Source: Gammaproteobacteria bacterium (GTDB lineage Bacteria; Pseudomonadota; Gammaproteobacteria; Coxiellales; Coxiellaceae). From it: a DNA stretch of 64,000 bases. Made by a program: the position numbers and the translations under genes. The stretch's first letter is position 1; every line of letters begins with the position of its first letter. The stretch spans positions 62,001 to 126,000 of the forward strand of contig JAUIDD010000001.1 of the NCBI GenBank assembly GCA_030429175.1, written 5' to 3'. Under the pieces are notes generated by a model that saw nothing but the letters and a program-made list of their open reading frames with translations, did not search any database and was not told where the DNA came from. This document shows positions 37,685 through 47,650 of this stretch, in pieces.

Positions 37685-39739
37685 ATGATGGACCAGCAGC
37701 AAGAAGGAAAAACAGGTCTGCCTGCCGTTCTGGCCACTGATGTTGACGACGGTGAGCCTGTAGAGGCGATCGTTTTTACAACGTCAGTACCTTCTGTCAA
37801 AAATCCATTCTTGAGTATCTTCGAGCAGCGTCCAGTTGAACGTTTTCTTGGAATGACCCGTCCACGTCTTTTTAGTTCTGGTATAGATGGTGCAGAGCAA
37901 AAGCTAATGAGTATGTTGACTGCTTATCAACCTGATCAGGGTTTAGAAGTGTGTCTGCAAGAACTATTAAAAATCGATTTAATCGCATCTCGTTTGGGTC
38001 ACAATGATATTGTGGGTATCTGTGAAAAAGAATTTGAGCGTATTCATGAGCTGTGTCCACATAGAAATGACGATCATCAATGGGTATACAGACAAGTATA
38101 TGCGCATGATATTACCCCGACATCTTTGCCGACATTTGATGAGGTTGATTTTGAACGTACGATCCTGCAACTACAACAATTATTGCTTGATAAAAAAAAT
38201 AGTAAGCTCAATAAAACAATATTAGCAAGTCGATTGGCAGAAATTGCGGCGAAATATGAACAACACAAAGCTGTTCACGGTGATGATTTGGTTAATTTTA
38301 TTCTAATTTGGTGTGGGCATGGTTATAGTTTATATGAACCCTTGTTAGATGAGCTGATTCATTTGCTTCACGATATGATGTTATCGTCCAAGCTTGATGA
38401 TGTGTTATGGCATATGGTTGAATTAGTTGCGCGTGAGATGCATTTTATGCGACTTTTGCTGGATCATAATTATCAGCCACAGCAGCGTGAAATGGTTGTT
38501 GCTTATAAAGATGCATATCGGTTTATGCAGTCGATGTTGGCGAAAGCCGATTATTTAGATCGACTTTATTTGTTTGAGTTACTTTATAAGCTGGAGCGTG
38601 CTCTTGAGGCAGATCTGGGCGATGATGAGCAATGGCTTATAAATTTATTATATGTATTGCAAAGCGCTATTTGCGGACAAGTCCAAGGTTATTATGATGA
38701 TGATATGCCAGAGTGCTTGCAACAACTTTACGATTTTTGTACGATGTTCGCTAAAAGATTTTCAGTGCTTGGTCCAATGGGACGTTATGCACAAGGTCAT
38801 TTGCAGGCTATCGAAGCTGAGATAAAAAAACTTAAGCAAATGTATAATCTATTTGAAGTGGGGCAGCAATCATTTAAAGTTAAGTTGTTAGGTGGGATTG
38901 AAAATGTTGTCTATCTGTTAACGCCAATGGATTTACCTGATATGGGATTGGTGCTGCGTTTGGAAAAACACCCCAAAGAGCTTGAAAACATGGAGGCTAT
39001 TAATAAAATAAGTAAGTTTTTTCCAGAGTTTATCGGTAAAACGTTTTTAAATAATGAGCTGAAAAGTGAAGTTTACCATGCGTGTAGTTATGGCCAGTAT
39101 TATTCTGGAGGCACACTTGAATCTTATATCACACATTTACATGCAATGCGGCCTAATGGTTTATTGCTACAAGATAAGGTCTTACTACTAAATAGACTTG
39201 GTTTTATGCTAAAGAAGCTCGATGCATTGCATCATAAACACTTTATTTCTTTTCCTGATATCAAGCCTTCTAATTTATTTTTAATTCCTAAGAAGTCAGC
39301 TGATCTAGCGGTCAGCGATGTGAAATCATTTTATCAGTTCCCATCAAAAACATTGTTAACCACGCGTGTGTGTGGCTCACCGGATTATGCCGCACCTGAA
39401 ATGGGGTTGGGTGATTTGGAACGTAAACCCTACAGCCCTTTCGCAGCTGATTATTATGCTCTAGGCCGTACTTTCGAACATTACTTGCTAGGTGATGAGC
39501 GTAAGAGATGTATTAAAGATTTTGCACCAAGTTATGAAATTGATTATTTGTTATCGCAGCTTATACAGCAATTAACTTGTGAAGATCCCAAGCAAAGATT
39601 ACGCTATGCTTGGGATATGTTAAGTACTTTTGCACAGCGCTTAGAGGAGGCAGAAATAGCCAGTCGAGCCCATCCGTCACCGACGCGCACACGTTCACTC
39701 GAGAATAAAAAAACACCGGCATCAGCGTTTAGGTTTTAA
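37685..39739 (+). CDS. Eukaryotic-like Ser/Thr protein kinase with helical N-terminus
   Basis: Residues 390-640 of this 684-residue protein follow the protein kinase fold: LVLRLEK with candidate ATP lysine near 428, FPDIKPSNLFLI (D525, K527, N530) as catalytic loop, VSDVKSF with D545 where DFG is expected, CGSPDYAAPEM as activation-segment end (APE), and DYYALGRTFEHYLLG as subdomain IX. HRD is FPD and DFG is SDV, so activity may be changed but the catalytic Asp, Lys and Asn remain. The first 390 residues are helical with no match I recognise. No PASTA or membrane segment, so it is unlike bacterial PknB kinases. Secreted effector kinases of this type exist in Legionella; here secretion is inferred. 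Confidence 0.78.
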   Translation: MMDQQQEGKTGLPAVLATDVDDGEPVEAIVFTTSVPSVKNPFLSIFEQRPVERFLGMTRPRLFSSGIDGAEQKLMSMLTAYQPDQGLEVCLQELLKIDLIASRLGHNDIVGICEKEFERIHELCPHRNDDHQWVYRQVYAHDITPTSLPTFDEVDFERTILQLQQLLLDKKNSKLNKTILASRLAEIAAKYEQHKAVHGDDLVNFILIWCGHGYSLYEPLLDELIHLLHDMMLSSKLDDVLWHMVELVAREMHFMRLLLDHNYQPQQREMVVAYKDAYRFMQSMLAKADYLDRLYLFELLYKLERALEADLGDDEQWLINLLYVLQSAICGQVQGYYDDDMPECLQQLYDFCTMFAKRFSVLGPMGRYAQGHLQAIEAEIKKLKQMYNLFEVGQQSFKVKLLGGIENVVYLLTPMDLPDMGLVLRLEKHPKELENMEAINKISKFFPEFIGKTFLNNELKSEVYHACSYGQYYSGGTLESYITHLHAMRPNGLLLQDKVLLLNRLGFMLKKLDALHHKHFISFPDIKPSNLFLIPKKSADLAVSDVKSFYQFPSKTLLTTRVCGSPDYAAPEMGLGDLERKPYSPFAADYYALGRTFEHYLLGDERKRCIKDFAPSYEIDYLLSQLIQQLTCEDPKQRLRYAWDMLSTFAQRLEEAEIASRAHPSPTRTRSLENKKTPASAFRF

Positions 39740-40008
39740 GCCTTGTCTGTCGATTCACGATAGATCGTAATCGTATGACCGATTTGCTGAATAAGTTCGG
39801 CATCGTGTTGTGATAGAATGGCCTCGATCATCTCTTGGCGTGCATCGCGATCGCCCGCATTGAGGCGCAGCTTAATCAGCTCATGCGCATCAAGTGCCAT
39901 ATCAATTTCTTGATGTACAGCTGGGGTTAAGCCTTGGTTGCCTGTGATGATGACTGGGTTCAAGTGATGTGCTTGTGCCTTTAGGTCTTTTTTTGTTTTC
40001 TTATCCAT
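39736..40008 (-). CDS. yhbY: YhbY-type CRM-domain RNA-binding protein
   Basis: Small ribosome-assembly protein that binds pre-50S particles. The GxxG RNA-binding loop is ITGNQGLTPAV, followed by the HELIKLRLN strand. The start at 40008 (MDKKTKKDLKAQAHHL) agrees with the family N-terminus and gives 90 residues; an ATG 12 codons upstream is less likely. Divergent from rlmE, as in E. coli. Its stop overlaps the convergent kinase stop by four bases. Confidence 0.93.
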   Translation of the reverse strand: MDKKTKKDLKAQAHHLNPVIITGNQGLTPAVHQEIDMALDAHELIKLRLNAGDRDARQEMIEAILSQHDAELIQQIGHTITIYRESTDKA

Positions 40009-40065
40009 GGCGCGGATTGTATCGTTTTTGTATACTGTTGGCAAATTAAGAACTGAGGAGCATAA

Positions 40066-40683
40066 ATGTCATCAAGGCGTTGGCTGAAAGAGCATCATTC
40101 AGATGAATATGTTAAGCGTTCGCGAGAGGAGGGTTATGCCTCACGGGCAGCTTATAAGTTACTTGAGCTAAATGAGAAGGATCGCTTTATCAAACCTGGG
40201 ATGGTGGTAGCAGATCTTGGTGCCGCACCAGGTGGCTGGTCGCAAGTGGTGCGTCAGCTGGTGGGTAAATCGGGAAAGATTTTTGCTTTAGACATACTAC
40301 CGATGGCGCCAATTGAGGGCGTGATTTTTATCCAAGGAGATTTCACTAAGCAGCAAGTCCTTGATAAATTACTTGAGGCAGTCGCAGAGCAGCCTTTAGA
40401 CCTTGTAATTTCTGATATGGCACCCAATATATCAGGTAATAAACATGTGGATCAGCCAAGGGCGATGCACTTGGTGGAATTAGCTTTAGATTGTGCATTT
40501 AACCTTTTGAAACCAAATGGTACATTTTTAGTGAAAGTGTTTCAGGGAGAAGGTGTTGAAGCTTTAACTGCTTTAATAAAACAGCATTTTAAGTCAGTCA
40601 AATCACGCAAGCCAAAAGCCTCAAGAGCAAGATCTCGTGAAATCTATATTCTCGCTACTGGCTTTATGGGGTATAATGGTTAG
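40066..40683 (+). CDS. rlmE: 23S rRNA 2'-O-methyltransferase RlmE
   Basis: SAM-dependent enzyme methylating U2552 of the 23S rRNA A loop, a late 50S assembly step. The 205 residues contain the SAM motif [12 protein letters not shown] and the K-D-K-E catalytic set (K in [10 protein letters not shown] in SDMAPN, K in [11 protein letters not shown] in REIYILA). GAGGAGC precedes the ATG. ftsH follows within 35 bases, the usual gammaproteobacterial order. Confidence 0.97.
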   Translation: MSSRRWLKEHHSDEYVKRSREEGYASRAAYKLLELNEKDRFIKPGMVVADLGAAPGGWSQVVRQLVGKSGKIFALDILPMAPIEGVIFIQGDFTKQQVLDKLLEAVAEQPLDLVISDMAPNISGNKHVDQPRAMHLVELALDCAFNLLKPNGTFLVKVFQGEGVEALTALIKQHFKSVKSRKPKASRARSREIYILATGFMGYNG

Positions 40684-40718
40684 TATTGCTTTTTCGTTTT
40701 TTGGTGTGGAGAATTATC

Positions 40719-42656
40719 TTGAATAAATATCTTTTTAGAAATGTTGTGATATGGCTTATCATTGCGGCCGTTTTTTTTGCCATTTTAAGTTCCGTTGGTC
40801 CGCGTCACGGTGCGCAGCAGCAGCTGACTTACTCTCAGTTTATTAGCTCGGTAAAGAGTAATAATGTTAATGATGTAACGATTCAAGATCGTACTATCTC
40901 CGGTACGACAACGGATGGCAAACATTTTGTGACTTATATGCCGTTTGTGGATCAACATCTGATGGGTGAGCTTCTCAATAATAATGTCAATGTTCAAGGT
41001 GTTGCGCCACGTCAGCCCAGTATATTGTTACATTTTCTAATTAGTTGGGGCCCGTTCTTACTACTGATATTTGTTTGGATCTACTTTATGCGCCAAACAC
41101 AAGGTGGTGGTGGTAAAGGTGGACCGATGTCATTTGGTCGTAGTAAAGCGCGTTTACTTGGTGAAGACCAAGTGCGCGTTACCTTTAAAGATGTTGCTGG
41201 TTGTGAAGAAGCCAAAAATGAAGTGCAAGAGTTGGTAGAGTTTTTGCGTGATCCAGCTAAGTTCCAAAAACTCGGCGGTAAAATGCCATGTGGTGTGCTG
41301 CTTGTTGGTTCCCCTGGTACCGGTAAAACACTCTTAGCTAAAGCAGTTGCCGGTGAAGCAAAAGTGCCATTTTTTACTATTTCAGGTTCTGATTTTGTCG
41401 AAATGTTTGTCGGTGTGGGTGCGTCTCGTGTGCGTGATATGTTTGAGCAAGCGAAAAAACGTGCACCCTGCATTATCTTTATTGATGAGATCGATGCGGT
41501 AGGTCGCCATCGTGGTGCTGGTCTTGGTGGTGGACATGATGAACGTGAACAAACACTTAACCAGTTACTTGTTGAGATGGATGGTTTTGAAGGTAAAGAA
41601 GGTATTATTGTTGTTGCTGCAACTAACCGTCCTGATGTACTTGATCCTGCATTATTGCGTCCAGGGCGTTTTGATCGTCAGGTTGTCGTCCCATTACCAG
41701 ATATCAAAGGTCGCGAGGAAATCTTACAAGTGCATATGCGTAAAACGCCTGTTGATGACGATGTACGTGCAAGTGTTCTTGCGCGTGGTACACCAGGATT
41801 CTCTGGTGCTGATTTAGCAAACCTGGTTAATGAAGCTGCATTGTTTGCGGCACGTGAAGGTAAGCGTACTGTTACTATGCATGATTTTGAACGCGCTAAA
41901 GATAAAATCATGATGGGCGCAGAACGTCGTTCGATGGTGATGAATGAAGATGAGAAGAAACTAACAGCTTATCACGAAGCGGGTCATGCTTTAGTTGGGT
42001 TGCATATGCCTGATCATGATCCTGTCTATAAAGTTACGATTATTCCACGTGGACGTGCGTTAGGTGTGACGATGTTCTTACCAGAAGAAGATCGTTACAG
42101 TTATAGTAAGCGTCGTCTTGAAAGCCAACTATCAGGTCTGTTTGGTGGCCGTATTGCTGAAGTGCTTATCTTTGGTAAGGATCAGGTCACCACCGGTGCT
42201 TCAAATGACATTGAGCGTGCTACTGATATTGCGCGTAATATGGTCACGAAATGGGGTTTATCAGAACGTTTGGGCCCGATGACTTATGGTGAAGAGGAAG
42301 GCGAAGTATTTTTAGGCCGTTCGATGACTCAGCGTCAAGAAGTATCTGATGATACTAATCGTGCTATTGATGATGAGGTACGAGCAATCATCGACCGTAC
42401 TTATGATGCAGCACTTAAAGTGATTGAAACCAATTTAGATAAATTGCATAAGATGGCTGAAGCACTTATCAAATATGAAACTATTGGTGAGCAACAAATT
42501 AAAGAAATTATGGAAGGTAAAGATCCATCGCCTCCTCCAGGCTGGGAAAATGTGATTAAAGATGATAAGCCCGATAATTCTGGTAGCTCAAAGGTTACTG
42601 ATGATATTAAAATGGCATCAAATAAAGATGATGCGGCAGATATGCCAGCCAGTTGA
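40719..42656 (+). CDS. ftsH: ATP-dependent zinc metalloprotease FtsH
   Basis: Inner-membrane AAA+ protease for misfolded membrane proteins and regulators such as LpxC. It starts best at TTG 40719 (Asn-Lys-Tyr-Leu follow), with GGAG eight bases upstream. A TTG at 40686 in the same frame would add 11 residues outside the family. The 645 residues have two membrane helices, Walker A GSPGTGKT, Walker B IIFIDEID, the second region of homology, and the Zn site HEAGH. The tail is acidic and Asp/Ser-rich. folP, often next, is absent. Confidence 0.96.
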   Translation: MNKYLFRNVVIWLIIAAVFFAILSSVGPRHGAQQQLTYSQFISSVKSNNVNDVTIQDRTISGTTTDGKHFVTYMPFVDQHLMGELLNNNVNVQGVAPRQPSILLHFLISWGPFLLLIFVWIYFMRQTQGGGGKGGPMSFGRSKARLLGEDQVRVTFKDVAGCEEAKNEVQELVEFLRDPAKFQKLGGKMPCGVLLVGSPGTGKTLLAKAVAGEAKVPFFTISGSDFVEMFVGVGASRVRDMFEQAKKRAPCIIFIDEIDAVGRHRGAGLGGGHDEREQTLNQLLVEMDGFEGKEGIIVVAATNRPDVLDPALLRPGRFDRQVVVPLPDIKGREEILQVHMRKTPVDDDVRASVLARGTPGFSGADLANLVNEAALFAAREGKRTVTMHDFERAKDKIMMGAERRSMVMNEDEKKLTAYHEAGHALVGLHMPDHDPVYKVTIIPRGRALGVTMFLPEEDRYSYSKRRLESQLSGLFGGRIAEVLIFGKDQVTTGASNDIERATDIARNMVTKWGLSERLGPMTYGEEEGEVFLGRSMTQRQEVSDDTNRAIDDEVRAIIDRTYDAALKVIETNLDKLHKMAEALIKYETIGEQQIKEIMEGKDPSPPPGWENVIKDDKPDNSGSSKVTDDIKMASNKDDAADMPAS

Positions 42657-42664
42657 TTTTTCTG

Positions 42665-42702
42665 TAGCGACGTATAAATCTATCTTGTTTTATTCGTCGC
42701 TA
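42665..42702 (+). terminator. Stem-loop after ftsH
   Basis: TAGCGACG and CGTCGCTA form a perfect 8-bp stem, extended by a few AT pairs, 8 bases after the ftsH stop. There is no T-run directly after it, so it may protect the mRNA 3' end or act with the second stem-loop downstream. Confidence 0.45.
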
Positions 42703-42725
42703 AAAATCTAAACATATTCTAAACG

Positions 42726-42768
42726 ATGCTTACATTTATTGTAGAAATATAAGCATGGTCTAATTTTT
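42726..42768 (+). terminator. Intrinsic terminator downstream of ftsH
   Basis: ATGCTTA at 42726-42732 and TAAGCAT at 42750-42756 pair, extended inside by ATTT/AAAT with one mismatch. TAATTTTT follows eight bases later. Stem plus T-run between ftsH and the glmM promoter fits a weak intrinsic terminator. Confidence 0.5.
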
Positions 42769-42770
42769 CA

Positions 42771-42798
42771 TTGCTAATCAGGTCACGCACACTATAAT
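42771..42798 (+). promoter_or_regulatory. Sigma-70 promoter of glmM
   Basis: TTGCTA at 42771-42776 and a perfect TATAAT at 42793-42798 are 16 bases apart, 31 bases before the glmM ATG. Confidence 0.7.
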
Positions 42799-42829
42799 AA
42801 TGCCTATTTCTCATTCTAGGATAGTTTAG

Positions 42830-44179
42830 ATGACTCGAACATATTTCGGTACGGATGGTATACGTGGTCGCGTTGGTGGCAATGTTATTAATATTGAATT
42901 TGTTTTAAAGCTGGGTTGGGCGATTGGTGCGATATTTGCAAATGCACAGGCTCGAGTGCAGCCACAGGTGCTGATTGGTAAAGACACGCGTATATCTGGA
43001 ACTGTATTAGAGCTTGCATTGCAGGCAGGTTTGATAGCTGGTGGTGTCAAGGTGCAAAGCTTAGGTGTGATGCCCACACCGGCAGTTGCTTATTTAACGC
43101 GTTCGCTTGGCGCTGCTGCAGGTATTGTTATTAGCGCTTCACATAATCCTTATTACGATAATGGTATTAAGATATTTGATGGCAATGGTATGAAATTATC
43201 AGATGCGCAAGAAGAGGCCATTGAGCGACTTTTAAATAAGCCATTAAAAATGGCTTTTTTAGAATACTTGAATGTAGCGCCAGTAGAAGTGATTGATGCA
43301 GAGGGGCGTTATATTGAATTTTGCAAACATACTTTTCCAAGACAACTATCCTTATCGGGTTTGAGCGTTATTGTTGATGCGGCACATGGTGCTGGTTATC
43401 GTGTCACACCGGCGGTCTTTAGGGAGTTGGGTGCGCACGTGCACGAAGTTGGTTGTGAGCCAACGGGAACTAATATTAACGAGCGTGCAGGTGCATTACA
43501 TATAAATATCTTAGAGCAAAGCGTTAAGTATCATGGCGCTGATATCGGTATTGCCTTAGATGGCGATGGTGATCGGGTGTTATTAGTTGATGAAAAAGGT
43601 GTGATGCTTGATGGTGATGAAATACTGGCTATTCTTGCAAGAGATAAAGCAGATAGTTGTGTTGGTGTTGTTGGCACTTTAATGACAAATTTGGGTTTCG
43701 AGCAAGCAATGGCTGCTGCAGGCATTAGCTTCGAGCGTGCTCAGGTTGGAGATCGTTATGTATTGGAGCGTCTGATTGAAAACGGCTGGATGCTTGGGGG
43801 CGAAGCTTCGGGTCACATTATTGATCTTGATCATACGACAACCGGTGATGGTGTTATAGCCGCACTACAGGTGTTACGCATTATGCGGACACAACAAAAG
43901 CCGTTGAGTGAGTTAAGGCAAGTAATGAAAAAACGCCCGCAACTACTTAAAAATGTACGTTTAAGTGGTGATCGCGATATTATTAATCATCCTAAAATAC
44001 GTGAGCAAGAGGCATTAATGACAAAGAGACTCGGTGGACGTGGGCGTATCCTATTGAGACTGTCAGGTACAGAGCCACTACTGAGAGTGATGGCAGAAGG
44101 AGAAGACGAAGCTGAGATTAGCCAAGTCGTTGAAGTTTTGGTAGAAACCGTTAAGGAAGTGAGTAGATGTTTGACATAA
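42830..44179 (+). CDS. glmM: Phosphoglucosamine mutase
   Basis: Converts glucosamine 6-phosphate to glucosamine 1-phosphate on the way to UDP-GlcNAc for peptidoglycan and LPS. The 449 residues have the YFGTDGIRG start, the phosphoserine loop ISASHNPYYDNGIK, the metal loop ALDGDGDR and the sugar loop GGEASGHII, ending with RLSGTEPLLRVM. Length is normal. It follows ftsH without folP between. It carries its own promoter. Confidence 0.98.
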   Translation: MTRTYFGTDGIRGRVGGNVINIEFVLKLGWAIGAIFANAQARVQPQVLIGKDTRISGTVLELALQAGLIAGGVKVQSLGVMPTPAVAYLTRSLGAAAGIVISASHNPYYDNGIKIFDGNGMKLSDAQEEAIERLLNKPLKMAFLEYLNVAPVEVIDAEGRYIEFCKHTFPRQLSLSGLSVIVDAAHGAGYRVTPAVFRELGAHVHEVGCEPTGTNINERAGALHINILEQSVKYHGADIGIALDGDGDRVLLVDEKGVMLDGDEILAILARDKADSCVGVVGTLMTNLGFEQAMAAAGISFERAQVGDRYVLERLIENGWMLGGEASGHIIDLDHTTTGDGVIAALQVLRIMRTQQKPLSELRQVMKKRPQLLKNVRLSGDRDIINHPKIREQEALMTKRLGGRGRILLRLSGTEPLLRVMAEGEDEAEISQVVEVLVETVKEVSRCLT

Positions 44180-44206
44180 TTTATCGCCTTTGCTACGGTG
44201 CTCGGC

Positions 44207-45667
44207 ATGTCAGAATCAAGAGTTGATCAATATACGCAAGTGAACGAAGAAATGCAAAAACCAACCTTAAGGCGTCGCCTGCGTTCACGCCAATTATCGA
44301 TGATAGCCATCGGTGGTTGTATTGGTACGGGTTTGTTTCTTGCCAGTGGTGTATCACTGCATGAAGCAGGTCCCGCTGGTGTTTTAGTTGCATATGGCTT
44401 GATGGGGTTGATGGTCTATTTTCTGATGACTAGTCTTGGTGAGATGGCAGCATTTATGCCAACGTCCGGTTCTTTTTATATTTACGGTGCTAAATTTTTT
44501 GATCCTGCATTTGGCTATGCGCAGGGTATTAACTACTGGTATAACTGGGCAATTACTTTGGCTGCAGAAGTAGCAGCTGCGGCGATGATTATGCATTTTT
44601 GGTTGCCAAATGTACCAGAGACGTATTGGTCGTTACTGTTTTTAGGTCTATTATTCAGCTTAAATATTTTATCGGTCAAGGGTTTTGGTGAGGCTGAATT
44701 TTGGATGTCATTGATTAAAGTGTTCGTTGTAATCGCATTCATTATATTAGGTGGGCTGTTAGCGCTGGGTTTTATGGGACATCAAGCAGTCGGCTTTTCG
44801 AATTGGCATATCGAAGATGGTCCCTTCCATGGCGGTTTTTTAGCGGTGTTGGGTGTGTTTATGGTGGCAGGGTTTTCGTTTCAGGGTACTGAATTGGTAG
44901 GTATTGCTGCCGGAGAAAGCGAAGATCCAGGTCGCAGTATTCCACGTGCAATTAAAAAAGTCTTCTGGCGTATCTTACTCTTCTATATTTTATCGTTGTT
45001 TATTATCAGTCTCTTGATTCCTTTTACAGCGCCGGAGCTACTAAGTCAGGATGTGATGACCAGCCCATTCACATTGGTATTTAAGCATACAGGACTTCGC
45101 TTCGCAGCGGGCATGATGAACTTTGTTATCTTAATTGCGGTATTGTCTGCGGGTAATTCGGGTATGTATGCTTCAACACGTATGTTGTGGTATTTGGCAA
45201 CAGAGAATCATGCGCCACGTATTTTTAGTAAAGTAGATCGTCGTGGTGTGCCAGTGTTAGCTTTGTTGGCAACAACGGCTGTTGGTGCGATTGCTTTTTT
45301 AAGTTCACGTTTTGGTGATGGTACGGTATATCTGTGGTTGCTCAATGCCTCAGGGTTGTCAGGCTTTATCACGTGGCTTGGTATTGCGATCAGCCACTAT
45401 CGTTTTCGTCGTGCTTATGTGTTACAAGGTAGAGATTTAAATGACTTACCCTATCACGCTAAGCTATTTCCGTTTGGTCCGATATTCGCTTTAATTTTGT
45501 GTGTATTTGTGATCTTGGGTCAGGATGTGCACCTGTTTAAAGGTAATTTTGATTGGTATGGTATCTTGGTTGCGTATATTGGCTTGCCTATTTTTTTAAT
45601 ATTGTGGTTTGGTTATAAGTGGGTGCATAAAACAAAAGTCGTACCACTTAAAGAGTGTGAATTCTAG
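44207..45667 (+). CDS. lysP: Lysine-specific permease type amino acid transporter
   Basis: Proton-coupled amino acid importer of the APC superfamily, AAT family. Twelve membrane helices are visible. IAIGGCIGTGLFLASG, FSFQGTELVGIAAGESEDP, AVLSAGNSGMYASTRML and NASGLSGFITWLGIAISHYRFRR match E. coli LysP closely from memory, so lysine is the likely substrate. ATG 44207 is chosen; a GTG three codons upstream is possible. The gene lies 27 bases after glmM. Uptake of amino acids suits a host-dependent life. Confidence 0.88.
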   Translation: MSESRVDQYTQVNEEMQKPTLRRRLRSRQLSMIAIGGCIGTGLFLASGVSLHEAGPAGVLVAYGLMGLMVYFLMTSLGEMAAFMPTSGSFYIYGAKFFDPAFGYAQGINYWYNWAITLAAEVAAAAMIMHFWLPNVPETYWSLLFLGLLFSLNILSVKGFGEAEFWMSLIKVFVVIAFIILGGLLALGFMGHQAVGFSNWHIEDGPFHGGFLAVLGVFMVAGFSFQGTELVGIAAGESEDPGRSIPRAIKKVFWRILLFYILSLFIISLLIPFTAPELLSQDVMTSPFTLVFKHTGLRFAAGMMNFVILIAVLSAGNSGMYASTRMLWYLATENHAPRIFSKVDRRGVPVLALLATTAVGAIAFLSSRFGDGTVYLWLLNASGLSGFITWLGIAISHYRFRRAYVLQGRDLNDLPYHAKLFPFGPIFALILCVFVILGQDVHLFKGNFDWYGILVAYIGLPIFLILWFGYKWVHKTKVVPLKECEF

Positions 45668-45677
45668 GTAGGTTTAT

Positions 45678-46130
45678 ATGAGAACTAATATTAAGCTCAA
45701 AGTTTTTTTGGGCTCCTTTCATGCGTCATATGTGCTATTTCCAATAGCACTGCGTCAACACCTTCCATTAACGCAGTGGCAGTTTATGGATGCCTCTGAT
45801 CGCTTTGAGTGGTTAATCCTGCAATACAATCATTTTGATGTATTAGTAAGCTTTTGTGAGTTTGCGCATTTGGATAAACAGGCTTGGATGAGTAATTCCT
45901 ATTATCAGCGTCATAAAAACATAGAAAACATGTTAGAAACTTGGCTTGAAAAGAGTAACTATGATTTTCTTTATGCTACATTAAATTCTTCCAAACCTGT
46001 GATGCAACAATTACAAGTAGACAAAGCGAAAAAAAAACTGAAACGTAAAAAAGGTTATGAGTTTTTCAATGGGTGTGAAAATAGAGATATTAAAAAGTCT
46101 CGAAAATCTGCCGAGTTTATTTGCAAGTGA
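45678..46130 (+). CDS. Unknown protein with basic C-terminus
   Basis: Not recognised. The 150 residues begin without a clear signal peptide, have an aromatic-rich middle, and end with a very basic helix (KAKKKLKRKKGYEFF). GTAGG lies upstream of the ATG. It starts 10 bases after the lysP stop, so it is probably in the same transcript. The basic tail could bind nucleic acid or acidic lipids; that is a guess. Confidence 0.5.
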   Translation: MRTNIKLKVFLGSFHASYVLFPIALRQHLPLTQWQFMDASDRFEWLILQYNHFDVLVSFCEFAHLDKQAWMSNSYYQRHKNIENMLETWLEKSNYDFLYATLNSSKPVMQQLQVDKAKKKLKRKKGYEFFNGCENRDIKKSRKSAEFICK

Positions 46131-46192
46131 TATTGGCGATGAGGCTGTGGTTTTGATATACTTTTCTTCTTATTTTAAAGGAGATTATTATC

Positions 46193-47536
46193 ATGACTGA
46201 TATTCGCAAGACGCATTGGTTTCATCATAGCTTTTTCCCCTTGTTCTTGATAATTGTTTGTCCATTTACAGCTTTGTTGATGTGGCATATCAATACCATA
46301 AATAATGGCTCGATTACTGCGTTTGTTCAGTCGATAACGCATAATGGTTTTTTTAATGTCATGCAGGGTATGTGGTCGTCAGTTGTATTTGGCACAATGA
46401 ACGGTTGGAAGATTATTGGTGTCTTTGCACTAGTACAGCTCACCTTGATGCGTATTGTGCCAGGCAGTCGCTTTGAGGGGCCGATCACACCGAAGGGTAA
46501 TGTACCTATTTATAAGGCTAATGGTTTTTTATGTTATTTAATTACATTAGCGTTATTTTTTGTTTGTAGTTATCAGTTGCATTGGTTCTCTGCAACAATC
46601 GTGTATGACAATTTTGCTGGTATTATCGGCGCTCTCAATATTTTTAGTCTTGTATTTTGTTTGTTTTTATATTTCAAAGGGCGCTTTAAACCTTCATCTG
46701 CCGATTGCGGTATGACTGGTAATTTTATTTTTGATTACTACTGGGGCACTGAGTTGTATCCACGCGTGTTTGGTTGGGATTTGAAAATGTTTACTAACTG
46801 CCGTTTTGGTATGATGGCTTGGCCTGTTATTGTGCTCTCATTTGCTGCAAAGCAATCACAGTTGTATGGCCTAAGTGATTCAATGTTAGTGGCTATGATT
46901 GTGATGATGACATATTTAACTAAGTTTTTTATTTGGGAAACGGGCTATTTGCGGTCGATGGATATCATGCATGATCGTGCAGGTTTTTATATTTGTTGGG
47001 GTTGTCTGGTTTGGGTGCCAGCTATTTATACCTCTCCTATTATGTATTTGGTTAATCATCCGGTACACCTTGGGCCATTTTTAGCAACAACGATTGCAGT
47101 TTTTGGTGTGGCTAGTGTGATGATTAATTTCTTTGCTGATCGACAGCGTCAAAAAGTACGTGCGAGCAATGGCCAATGTAAAGTGTGGGGTAAAGCACCA
47201 GTATTGATTGATGCAGAATACACAACCACGGAAGGTGAGCGTAAGCAGACAGTTCTATTGGCTTCAGGCTGGTGGGGTGTTGCGCGTCATTTTCACTATT
47301 TACCTGAAATTTTGGGCTCTTTCTTTTGGACAGCGCCAGCATTATTTATCAGCCCATTACCTTATTTTTATGTGATATTTTTAACAATTTTACTCGTGCA
47401 CCGTTCTATGCGTGATGAAGAGCGTTGTCGAGCGAAATATGGCAAATATTGGCAGGCTTATTGTGAAGCTGTGCCTTCACGTATTATCCCTGGCCTGCGT
47501 TTTGGTAACCAAGCACCAGAGAAAGTACCTCATTAA
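46193..47536 (+). CDS. Sterol reductase of the ERG4/ERG24 (DHCR7-like) family
   Basis: Polytopic membrane reductase of 447 residues in the eukaryotic sterol delta-7/delta-14/delta-24 reductase family. Signatures seen are NFIFDYYWGTELYPR (177-191), DIMHDRAGFYICWGCLVWVP (257-276), GWWGVARHFHYL (359-370) and the C-terminal DEERCRAKYGKYWQAYCEAV. NADPH-linked reduction of a sterol double bond is expected, with host sterols as probable substrate since bacteria of this kind lack sterol synthesis. Coxiella burnetii has homologues. AAGGAG precedes the ATG. Eukaryote-derived transfer is likely. The bond reduced cannot be told from sequence alone; the DHCR7 branch is my best guess. Confidence 0.9.
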   Translation: MTDIRKTHWFHHSFFPLFLIIVCPFTALLMWHINTINNGSITAFVQSITHNGFFNVMQGMWSSVVFGTMNGWKIIGVFALVQLTLMRIVPGSRFEGPITPKGNVPIYKANGFLCYLITLALFFVCSYQLHWFSATIVYDNFAGIIGALNIFSLVFCLFLYFKGRFKPSSADCGMTGNFIFDYYWGTELYPRVFGWDLKMFTNCRFGMMAWPVIVLSFAAKQSQLYGLSDSMLVAMIVMMTYLTKFFIWETGYLRSMDIMHDRAGFYICWGCLVWVPAIYTSPIMYLVNHPVHLGPFLATTIAVFGVASVMINFFADRQRQKVRASNGQCKVWGKAPVLIDAEYTTTEGERKQTVLLASGWWGVARHFHYLPEILGSFFWTAPALFISPLPYFYVIFLTILLVHRSMRDEERCRAKYGKYWQAYCEAVPSRIIPGLRFGNQAPEKVPH

Positions 47537-47650
47537 ATAATGTAACTTCACCTTGAGCAAGGAAATCGCATTAATAAATAAAAACACGAGGTTTCAAGCC
47601 CCTATTTTTTTGTTAGGCTATCCTTTTATAAGTATTAGCAAAGGATTGCC

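Noticed and set aside
41081-41473. Long antisense reading frames inside ftsH, sufB, guaB and other genes
   Set aside because: They lie entirely opposite strongly conserved genes, show low-complexity or Ser/Thr/Pro-biased translations and lack ribosome sites, so they are shadows of codon usage.
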